A stretch of DNA of 5,674 nt from an uncultured bacterium (GTDB lineage Bacteria > Patescibacteriota > Saccharimonadia > Saccharimonadales > Saccharimonadaceae). Below, in pieces: positions 1 to 5,556 of the stretch (position 1 is its first letter; every line of letters begins with the position of its first letter). Under the pieces are notes generated by a model, which had not been told where the DNA came from, made no database searches, and saw only the letters and a list, made by a program, of their open reading frames with translations. Position numbers and translations under genes: made by a program. Where the stretch lies: NCBI GenBank assembly GCA_903861015.1, contig CAIOSL010000004.1, forward strand, positions 1 to 5,674, given 5' to 3'.

Positions 1-35
1 TGAGGTCTCGGGTTCAACTCCCGATCGTGGCTCCA
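1..35 (+). tRNA. tRNA, 3' part only (isotype not determinable)
   Basis: The window begins inside a tRNA gene. Visible are the last two bases of the anticodon stem (1-2), a 5-base variable loop (3-7), a T arm with stem 8-12/20-24 and loop TTCAACT, the 3' acceptor strand TCGTGGC (25-31), discriminator T (32) and an encoded CCA (33-35). The anticodon lies upstream of the window, so the amino acid cannot be read. U73 is common in bacterial Gly, Thr and Cys tRNAs, but that is only a hint. The missing 5' acceptor strand should read GCCACGA. Confidence 0.9.
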
Positions 36-45
36 TAACTCAATA

Positions 46-70
46 AACTACCTGATATGGTAGTTATTTT
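46..70 (+). terminator. Hairpin terminator of the upstream tRNA
   Basis: A perfect 7-bp stem, AACTACC (46-52) with GGTAGTT (59-65), closes a 6-base loop and is followed by ATTTT. It lies 10 bases past the tRNA CCA, where an intrinsic terminator is expected. The stem has only three G-C pairs, so it may be leaky, and it ends immediately before the promoter of the next gene. Confidence 0.6.
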
Positions 71-78
71 GTTATAAT
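70..78 (+). promoter_or_regulatory. Extended -10 promoter of the yajQ-family gene
   Basis: TGT followed by TATAAT (73-78) is a perfect -10 hexamer with a TGn extension. No good -35 is visible at 16-18 bases; the best match is CTGATA at 52-57 with a short 15-base spacer. The extended -10 could compensate. Transcription should start near 84-87, at or just before the ATG at 87. Confidence 0.65.
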
Positions 79-86
79 GGGTATAT

Positions 87-581
87 ATGGCAACATTTAG
101 TTTTGATACCGTATCTGAATACAACAAAGCCGAGATGAATAACGTCCTGGCGATGGTCGAAAAAGAAATAGTAAACCGCTACGACTTTAAGGGTACGCCC
201 GCCCAAATCGAATGGATGGATGACAAAGCCGGCTTTAAAATTACTGGCTCGAACGAGTGGCAAATTGATAGCATTATCGATATTATTCGCAAAAAACTAG
301 CCTCACGCGATCAAAGCAGCAAGGCTATTAATCTGGACGAAGAGGTTATAGTAAGCAATCTAAAGGCGACCAAAAAAGTACCATTTGTCTCTGGCCTCGA
401 CCAAGACAAAGCCAAACAAATAACCAAGCTGCTGCGCGAGCAACTACCAAAGGTTAAACCCCAAATCCAAGGCGAAGCCGTACGCGTCGTCAGCGGCAGC
501 AAAGACGAATTACAGCAAGCAATGCAGATAATTCGCAGCGCCGATCTGGAGTTTCCGGTAAGTTTTACTAACTACAGATAG
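87..581 (+). CDS. yajQ: YajQ family (DUF520) nucleotide / cyclic-di-GMP-binding protein
   Basis: This 164-residue protein is full length for the YajQ family (about 160). Seen: the N-terminal SFDTVSE (residues 5-11), RYDFKG (31-36), the KVKPQIQGEAVRV stretch (122-134) followed by KDELQ, and the closing FTNYR. These match the family pattern, for example E. coli YajQ with its SFDIVSE start and KVQAQIQGDEIRV. Known of the family: two ferredoxin-like alpha/beta domains, soluble, with reported binding of nucleic acid or nucleotides and, in Xanthomonas, cyclic-di-GMP as an effector. Which ligand applies here is unknown. The ATG at 87 has no Shine-Dalgarno and sits 8 bases after a TATAAT box, suggesting leaderless translation. 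The next gene has its own promoter, so this is probably a single-gene unit. Stop is TAG. Confidence 0.93.
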   Translation: MATFSFDTVSEYNKAEMNNVLAMVEKEIVNRYDFKGTPAQIEWMDDKAGFKITGSNEWQIDSIIDIIRKKLASRDQSSKAINLDEEVIVSNLKATKKVPFVSGLDQDKAKQITKLLREQLPKVKPQIQGEAVRVVSGSKDELQQAMQIIRSADLEFPVSFTNYR

Positions 582-585
582 TGAC

Positions 586-614
586 TTGCAGTAGAACGGT
601 TTTTTTGGTATAAT
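586..614 (+). promoter_or_regulatory. Promoter of rpmG (near-consensus sigma-70)
   Basis: TTGCAG (586-591) and TATAAT (609-614) are separated by exactly 17 bases, and the -10 also carries a TGG extension. The -35 starts 5 bases after the yajQ stop codon. Transcription should begin near 621, giving a leader of about 30 bases with Shine-Dalgarno AAGGA (642-646). Confidence 0.85.
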
Positions 615-651
615 CAGTATCAATAGTCTATACAAATTTATAAGGAAGTTT

Positions 652-858
652 ATGGCAAAAAAGAACACCAAGCGTAAATTAATCGGTCTAGTTAGCCAAG
701 TAAGCGGTCACCGCAGCTACTACACCTCAAAAAACACTCAGAATACCTCTGAAAAACTCAGCTTAAAGAAGTATGATCCGATCGCTCGTATTCATGCTTT
801 GTATGTTGAGACCAAGACTAACCTTGGCCGCAACGAAATCAAGCCACGCAAAGGCTAG
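652..858 (+). CDS. rpmG: 50S ribosomal protein L33
   Basis: A 68-residue basic protein of the large ribosomal subunit. The signature is the central block YYTSKNTQNTSEKLSLKKYD (residues 23-42) and PIARIHALYVETK, matching the L33 pattern ([33 protein letters not shown]). It has no cysteine, so it is the zinc-free form. It is longer than usual (L33 is typically about 49-55 residues): beyond the normal end at ETK it carries a tail of about 13 residues, rich in Lys/Arg/Asn. The N terminus KKNTKRKLIGLVSQVSGH is typical. The start is supported by AAGGA 5 bases upstream, within a leader from the near-consensus promoter. A hairpin follows the TAG stop by about 20 bases. L28 was considered, but the LKKYDP block decides for L33. 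Confidence 0.92.
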   Translation: MAKKNTKRKLIGLVSQVSGHRSYYTSKNTQNTSEKLSLKKYDPIARIHALYVETKTNLGRNEIKPRKG

Positions 859-878
859 TTACAATCTGAATAACGCTT

Positions 879-907
879 AATAACCTCCGGAAAACCGGAG
901 GTTATTT
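879..907 (+). terminator. Strong hairpin terminator between convergent rpmG and the glucan operon
   Basis: A perfect 12-bp stem, 879-890 paired with 895-906, closes an AAAA loop and has a core of six G-C pairs. On the plus strand the 3' arm runs into TTATTT. On the minus strand the hairpin lies 22 bases past the GH15 stop, with TTATTAAG at its end, so it could serve both convergent units. The plus-strand role for rpmG is better supported because its U-rich tail is better. Confidence 0.85.
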
Positions 908-928
908 GTATGTCATTAGTCAATACGA

Positions 929-2884
929 CTAATCTTTAGGTATCAAATCCAAAAGTGTCGCCACATACTCGGCATGAGTCCAGGTTAGCGGTGCAGGAGA
1001 GATCATCTCGTCTGTGGACGGATCAATCTGCTCGCTCATCACACCAGTACTCATAGCGTGGCCCTTTGTCCAATCCAATATTGCCATAGCCTTGTCGGTC
1101 TCGTTGGTGTCAATAAAATACTGCGCCAACCACAATGAAGTGATAAACCAGTAATTACCAGTGATACCCGGACTAACTCGGCGATAATTGTCGTCTTCGT
1201 AACGCGGCAAACCCAGGGCACCCTTGTTGATATCAAATAACTCTTTGATTGTCTCGATCGAGGTTTTTACCTCGGTACTGCCAGAGTCAAACAGACCGAA
1301 TATATAGGCCCCAAAAACACTCGAGCAATCGACGACATTGTCATAGACAATTGCGCCGTCGCGTACATTAATACCACGCCTAAAGACTTTTCGATCTTCG
1401 TTATAGAAGTGCTTGTGAGCGGCAGTTTGGATATCGTTGGCCGCCAAACGCCATTTAACGGCGTTGTTTTGATCATCCGAAGCGGTCGCCAGGTCGGACG
1501 CCGCCATCAGCGCAGCATAGGTTACAGCGGTTGTGTATGTACTTGTCAAGAATGTCTGCTCCCATAGGTCGTAGCTGGCTTTTGGCAGACCAGAAACATC
1601 ATCGATATAACTGGTCAAAAAATAGGCCATTGGTTTGATCATCGACTCATAAAACTCGGCCAGTAACGCCTTGTCAGGGTGCATATTATAATATTGGGCA
1701 AATATAAATAGCGGCAGTGCGGTTTCGTCTTCCTGAATCGGCGGCGCCACAACTCCACCTTCGTGAATATACGAATGCCAACTGCTGCCCAAAGCACCAT
1801 CGGCGCGGTATTTGTGCATCATGTAACCCTCTGGGTGCATACCGTGTTTAGTAAAGCGGAAGAATCGCAAGGCCTCTTCGGTATAACCAATTCGGATTAG
1901 TGGCCAAATAGCATAGGCACCGTCGCGTGGCCAACAATATGCATAGGCATCCCGCGAATAATTAAGCATCGAAGTGTCGGTACTGGCAATCACGCCGCCA
2001 CGAACATCGATCTGTGACTTGATAATCATAATACTTTGCAAGAAAGTTGTTCGATGTGTCGGCGTAACTTTGTCGATAATGTCATAGGTAGGTTTAAGCC
2101 AGTCATGCCACCAGTCGGCTGTTCGGCGCATATTCGACATCGCCTTGTCGTCCTGAATTCGCTTGTGAACATTCAATGCTTCGCGAGTAGTCGTGCCGGC
2201 AGCAATCCAATAATGGACACGTTCTGAACTGTTGGCGCCGATCTTCATCTTGAACCGAATAGTCGAGTCGACTCGTCCGTGCTCGACATTATTCATACCC
2301 AGTTCGCCGTCATCGGCATCGCGGTAAGTACCTTCTTTGCCTTCGATACCAAACAACCCGACCGAATACTGGTCGAATGGTTTGTTGCGGCAAACACCAG
2401 ATACAACTAGGGCGCGGCGACCGCGGTAATGTAATATCGCATTGCTGTTTGGAATGTACTGCGCCGTATCTGAATTGCTTTGCGAATCGCCAATATCAAA
2501 GGCTTGGTGCATAAACAAACGGATATCACGAGCTTGATTGCGAGTATTGACGATATGAATGTTGCGGAAGAAGGCGTTAATATGAGCATCGACAAAATCA
2601 TCAAACTCCAACAAAATACCCAAACGCTCGTTCTTGGCCATAAAATAACCAATCAACGCACCGTGGGGCAGTCTAAATTTGAATGTCCAGTCGCGCTGGT
2701 TGTTCTTTGGGTCATCAATCCAACTAAGTTGTCCATCCACCCAAATACCAACTCGGTGACGCAGATTGCCACCGGCCGAGTGATTTTCGAAACCAACGTA
2801 TGGATAATAAAAGTCATGGACCGTACCATAGCCGTTCAAGCCGACGTGCATTTCGCCGTTACTTAGGACTATTGGTCTAGCCAT
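929..2884 (-). CDS. GH15 family glycoside hydrolase (glucoamylase / alpha-glucosidase type)
   Basis: A 651-residue protein, full length for the prokaryotic glucoamylase family. Known reaction: inverting release of beta-glucose from non-reducing ends of alpha-glucans; related GH15 enzymes act on trehalose or isomalto-linkages, so substrate is not certain. Residues 1 to about 260 form the N-terminal beta-sandwich, opening with the family-typical RPIVLSNGEMHVGLNGYG; from about 275 comes the (alpha/alpha)6 catalytic barrel. Seen there: YCWPRDGAYA (316-325, substrate pocket), PPIQEDETALPLF (381-393), YDLWEQ with the expected general acid E442, and SEQIDPSTDE with the expected general base E618, followed by PLTWTHAEYV. 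No signal peptide is present, so it should be cytosolic. It is the last gene of the operon; its ATG overlaps the GH57 stop by 8 bases and has GGAGG 5 bases upstream. It ends with TAG within a 7-bp inverted repeat (915-933). Confidence 0.93.
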   Translation of the reverse strand: MARPIVLSNGEMHVGLNGYGTVHDFYYPYVGFENHSAGGNLRHRVGIWVDGQLSWIDDPKNNQRDWTFKFRLPHGALIGYFMAKNERLGILLEFDDFVDAHINAFFRNIHIVNTRNQARDIRLFMHQAFDIGDSQSNSDTAQYIPNSNAILHYRGRRALVVSGVCRNKPFDQYSVGLFGIEGKEGTYRDADDGELGMNNVEHGRVDSTIRFKMKIGANSSERVHYWIAAGTTTREALNVHKRIQDDKAMSNMRRTADWWHDWLKPTYDIIDKVTPTHRTTFLQSIMIIKSQIDVRGGVIASTDTSMLNYSRDAYAYCWPRDGAYAIWPLIRIGYTEEALRFFRFTKHGMHPEGYMMHKYRADGALGSSWHSYIHEGGVVAPPIQEDETALPLFIFAQYYNMHPDKALLAEFYESMIKPMAYFLTSYIDDVSGLPKASYDLWEQTFLTSTYTTAVTYAALMAASDLATASDDQNNAVKWRLAANDIQTAAHKHFYNEDRKVFRRGINVRDGAIVYDNVVDCSSVFGAYIFGLFDSGSTEVKTSIETIKELFDINKGALGLPRYEDDNYRRVSPGITGNYWFITSLWLAQYFIDTNETDKAMAILDWTKGHAMSTGVMSEQIDPSTDEMISPAPLTWTHAEYVATLLDLIPKD

Positions 2885-4106
2885 TTAAACCTCCGATATG
2901 ATGATAACTGTGTAATCGCCAGCGTAGATCACGGATCACATTCATGACATACAAAAAGGCATCGTACGGCGAATCGTATGGGCTAAAATAGGCATGCACG
3001 TCGCCATCACTAAACCACTTGGTACACATATAGTAAACATGGTCAGAGGTTTGCAGCTTGCGCCAGTCACTAATTAATTCCAAATCGCCGGTCATCATAA
3101 TGTCGTTTTCGAGTGCATAAATATAGCGCAGCGTCTCTTGTTGCATGCTGTTGCCCAACCAAGCCGTCAAATCGCGTTCGGTGTCAGCCCAAGTAACAGT
3201 GTAGGGCATACTAATTTCGCCAACTGGTTCAAAGGCATCGATCGCACCTGACACTGTGTAAAACGTATTGTCTGGATTGTCTAGCCATTTACTGACAAAT
3301 GCCTCAAAGAAATTAAAGATGCCGGTGTCTTGCCATTGGTGTTCACCAAAAGTTTCGTAATCCATAAACAAATCGATAATTTGTTGTTGATCAATCGAGG
3401 CATTTGCCCAATCACTAAAGGTATCAGCCGACAGCGGCCACTGCGACCAGTCGCGGTTACTAAAGCGAAAGGCGATATCGTCACTCAGTCGATAATTTTT
3501 CATCAACAAACGAATGTTTTTGGTGTTAACTGGTCGGTAAACATGGTTTGGACTGCGCCATTCCAAAATCGGGTCCCAACCTTCGGCTAGTATACCTTTA
3601 AAGCCGTAATCATCAGCCCATTTGGCCAGGTCGTCGTTGTACGACAACTCGGTGTTACGAAAAACGTTAGTTTCAACACCAAACAATTCGCGGATCTTGA
3701 CCCTATGTGCATCAACTTGACGTTCAAACTCCTGGCGGCTATAAAAGAAAGCTAGTGAGTGGTAATAGGTCTCAGCCACAATCTCGACTCGGCCGGTTGC
3801 AACCAAGCGTTTAAAACTCTCGATAACGTCGGGTGCCCAAGCCTCGGCTTGCTCAATGAACGTACCGGTAATACTAAGCGACACCTTAAATTCAGGGTGA
3901 TTAGCCAATAGTTTTTCCAGCAATACGTTCATTGGACGGTAGGATTTGTCGGCAACCTTACGAAATACCTTTTCGTTGTTGCGGTCAGTGTCGAACGAAG
4001 ACTCGTTGTAATAATCATGACGCGACGAAGTGTCAAAAACACTGTATTTACGGACACGATACGGTTGGTGGACGTGCAGGTACAAGACTATGCCTCGTTT
4101 ACTCAT
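2877..4106 (-). CDS. GH57 family glycoside hydrolase (alpha-amylase type)
   Basis: A 409-residue retaining alpha-glucan hydrolase candidate. The GH57 conserved regions appear in order: LHVHQPYR (10-17); GRVEIVAETYYHSL (105-118); FRNTELSY with the expected nucleophile E153; FMDYETFGEHQW with the expected acid/base D249; and ERDLTAWLGNSMQ (310-322). Both catalytic residues are therefore present. The length is near that of the short archaeal alpha-amylase-type clade (for example the M. jannaschii protein linked to glycogen genes) and well below GH57 branching enzymes, which also carry extra C-terminal domains. Endo-hydrolysis of glycogen-like glucan is the best guess; limited transglycosylation is possible. 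There is no signal peptide. It is the middle gene of the operon: its ATG shares one base with the preceding TAA (TAATG) and has AAGGAG 7 bases upstream. Its last codons contain the GGAGG ribosome site of the following gene. Confidence 0.92.
   Translation of the reverse strand: MSKRGIVLYLHVHQPYRVRKYSVFDTSSRHDYYNESSFDTDRNNEKVFRKVADKSYRPMNVLLEKLLANHPEFKVSLSITGTFIEQAEAWAPDVIESFKRLVATGRVEIVAETYYHSLAFFYSRQEFERQVDAHRVKIRELFGVETNVFRNTELSYNDDLAKWADDYGFKGILAEGWDPILEWRSPNHVYRPVNTKNIRLLMKNYRLSDDIAFRFSNRDWSQWPLSADTFSDWANASIDQQQIIDLFMDYETFGEHQWQDTGIFNFFEAFVSKWLDNPDNTFYTVSGAIDAFEPVGEISMPYTVTWADTERDLTAWLGNSMQQETLRYIYALENDIMMTGDLELISDWRKLQTSDHVYYMCTKWFSDGDVHAYFSPYDSPYDAFLYVMNVIRDLRWRLHSYHHIGGLNG
2890..2894 (-). 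promoter_or_regulatory. Shine-Dalgarno of the GH15 gene, embedded in GH57 codons
   Basis: GGAGG on the minus strand lies 5 bases before the GH15 ATG and encodes the Gly-Gly pair near the C terminus of GH57. It fixes the GH15 start at 2884, inside the GH57 reading frame, and implies translational coupling. Confidence 0.85.
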
Positions 4107-5326
4107 TATTTAACTCCTTGTTTCGTTGAATTATATATCTGCATCAGCTTATCGGCGACATCGTGCCAAGAGATCCGATCGTACTCGTACATAACATCAC
4201 GCTGCAACGAATTCTTGAGGGCTTGCGATGTCGCAATACCAATCAGTTGGTCAGCCAGCATGTTTTCATCCCAAAAATCATATCTAAAAATACTGTGTAG
4301 CACTTCGCCAACCCCAGATTGCTTGGATATAACCAATGCATTGCCGTGATGTGCAGCCTCCAACGCGGTCAGGCCAAATGGCTCGCTGACAGAACTCATA
4401 ACAAAAACATCGCCTACGCTGTAGGCATCACGCCACTGTTTGCCGCGCACAAAACCGGTAAAAAAGACTTTGTCGGATATGCCCAAGCTCGATGCCAATG
4501 CAATCAGCTCATCGCGCTGTTCGCCATCGCCAGCCAACAAAAAAACCAACTTGTCATATTTTTGACAAGCCAGCGCTGCGCCACGAACAAAATTAGCCAG
4601 GCCCTTTTGGATGGTAAAGCGGGTGACAGTCGTAACAATCGTATAGCCCTCGTTTTTAAGGGCTTCGAGGTATTTATAAGTACTGTAGTCATATTGGTAT
4701 CCATCGTCAAAACTACTGACGTCGATTGCGTTGTGAACTACTTCAACTTTATCGGCCGGAATACCGTATTTTTCGACAATAATGTTTTTGGTGATATTAC
4801 TGACGGCGACAATTCTATCAGCCATAATCAAACCCTGGTATTCAATCTCGTGCACCAGTGGGTTGCCACTGTTGCTGCCGGATCGGTCAAACTCGGTTGC
4901 GTGTACATGGACAACCAATGGTGCATTGGTTAGCTCCTTGGCCCTAATACCGGCCTCCATCGTCAGCCAGTCGTGGGCGTGAATTACATCGGGCTTGTTG
5001 CGTTTAACCAGCTGTTCAACAAACTTAATATAGCGTTTTTGAACGCCACGCATGTCCTTAAGGTCGTTCATGTCGGCCTTGGACAATGGCTTTTCAATAA
5101 CCTTCGAGCTGTCATAGGCACCCAGCCCGTAACGTTCCAGGGGCGACAGCACAGTGGCGCTGTGAATTTTCATAAAGTCGATGCCAGGATGTGCGGCAGT
5201 GTAGGGAACCACAAAATCAATTTTAGCACCCTTCAAAGCGAGTGCTTTTGACATGTGATAACATGCTACGCCCAATCCACCACTATTGTGAGGAGGGAGT
5301 TCCCACCCTAGCATAAGTATATTCAT
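4106..5326 (-). CDS. GT-B glycosyltransferase, glycogen/starch synthase-like (GT4/GT5 type)
   Basis: A 406-residue retaining glycosyltransferase, numbered from the ATG at 5326. The first Rossmann domain holds MNILMLGWELPPHNSGGLG (1-19; the SGGLG loop contacts donor phosphate), DVIHAHDW (113-120) and VVHVHATEFDRSG (138-150). The second holds TRFTIQKG (235-242, donor-binding R236 and K241), LLAGDGEQ, and the EX7E motif SEPFGLTALE with E315 and E323. Known of the family: alpha-glucosyl transfer from a nucleotide sugar. Synthesis of a glycogen-like alpha-glucan is inferred from the following GH57 and GH15 genes; a GT4 with another donor remains possible. The frame is open upstream to a GTG at 5368 (420 residues), but AAGGA abuts that GTG with no spacing, and family members begin at MxxLMLGWE. 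I therefore prefer 5326, which itself lacks a Shine-Dalgarno. It is the first gene of the operon; its TAA overlaps the GH57 ATG. Confidence 0.88.
   Translation of the reverse strand: MNILMLGWELPPHNSGGLGVACYHMSKALALKGAKIDFVVPYTAAHPGIDFMKIHSATVLSPLERYGLGAYDSSKVIEKPLSKADMNDLKDMRGVQKRYIKFVEQLVKRNKPDVIHAHDWLTMEAGIRAKELTNAPLVVHVHATEFDRSGSNSGNPLVHEIEYQGLIMADRIVAVSNITKNIIVEKYGIPADKVEVVHNAIDVSSFDDGYQYDYSTYKYLEALKNEGYTIVTTVTRFTIQKGLANFVRGAALACQKYDKLVFLLAGDGEQRDELIALASSLGISDKVFFTGFVRGKQWRDAYSVGDVFVMSSVSEPFGLTALEAAHHGNALVISKQSGVGEVLHSIFRYDFWDENMLADQLIGIATSQALKNSLQRDVMYEYDRISWHDVADKLMQIYNSTKQGVK
4114..4119 (-). promoter_or_regulatory. Shine-Dalgarno of the GH57 gene
   Basis: AAGGAG on the minus strand lies 7 bases before the GH57 ATG and within the last codons of the glycosyltransferase. 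It supports the start at 4106 and coupled translation across the TAATG junction. Confidence 0.8.
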
Positions 5327-5401
5327 ATTTGCTACGTTACAAGCAGCCACAGGTGACTGGTCGACCACTCCTTTTTTAATTTCACAAGCGTTCTTACGAC
5401 A

Positions 5402-5430
5402 ATTATAAGACGACGCTAATGCTTTTGCAA
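5402..5430 (-). promoter_or_regulatory. Promoter of the glycosyltransferase-GH57-GH15 operon
   Basis: On the minus strand TTGCAA (5430-5425) and a perfect TATAAT (5407-5402) are separated by exactly 17 bases. Directly upstream, 5434-5454 is almost entirely A/T, positioned like an UP element. Transcription should start near 5395, leaving a leader of about 69 bases to the ATG at 5326, or about 27 to the GTG at 5368. A 6-bp hairpin with one T-G pair (5344-5359) can form in the longer leader. I see no other promoter inside the operon, whose genes overlap. Confidence 0.82.
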
Positions 5431-5453
5431 CACTATATATTTTTTAAAATATC

Positions 5454-5462
5454 TGTTACAAT
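5454..5462 (+). promoter_or_regulatory. Extended -10 promoter of tRNA-Trp
   Basis: TGT followed by TACAAT (5457-5462) is an extended -10 with one mismatch to TATAAT. The expected -35 position holds only AT-rich sequence. Transcription would start near 5469, about 14 bases before the mature tRNA 5' end. The promoter is back to back with that of the minus-strand operon. Confidence 0.55.
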
Positions 5463-5482
5463 ATCTCGGTAACTAGCAATTT

Positions 5483-5556
5483 AGGGGCATATTTCATCGG
5501 TAGAATAAAGGTCTCCAAAACCTTAGAGGTAGGTTCGATTCCTACTGCCCCTGCCA
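5483..5556 (+). tRNA. tRNA-Trp (anticodon CCA)
   Basis: A complete 74-base cloverleaf with encoded CCA. Acceptor stem AGGGGCA (5483-5489) pairs with TGCCCCT (5546-5552) and the discriminator is G, as in bacterial tRNA-Trp. The anticodon stem is AAGGT/ACCTT with loop CTCCAAA, placing CCA at 5515-5517. The T stem is GTAGG/CCTAC with loop TTCGATT. The D arm TTTC-ATCGGTA-GAAT has only three pairs, because positions 10 and 25 are a U-U mismatch. The variable loop has 4 bases. A CCA anticodon reads UGG only, consistent with UGA not being a tryptophan codon here. Confidence 0.97.

Noticed and set aside
915..933. A 7-bp inverted repeat (ATTAGTC/GACTAAT) across the GH15 stop codon, considered as the operon terminator.
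   Set aside because: It is not followed by a T-run on either strand; the stronger hairpin at 879-906 is a better terminator for the operon.
2480..2866. A 128-codon plus-strand open frame opposite the start of the GH15 gene.
   Set aside because: It lies wholly within well-conserved GH15 sequence and its translation resembles no family I know.
4319..4933. A 204-codon plus-strand open frame opposite the glycosyltransferase gene.
   Set aside because: It lies wholly within a gene with clear GT-B motifs, has no recognisable product and no promoter I could see; it looks like an antisense shadow.
5359..5368. The palindrome TGGTCGACCA near the upstream GTG, considered as an operator.
   Set aside because: It is a single short palindrome, it contains a common six-base site, there is no second copy and no regulator gene is nearby.
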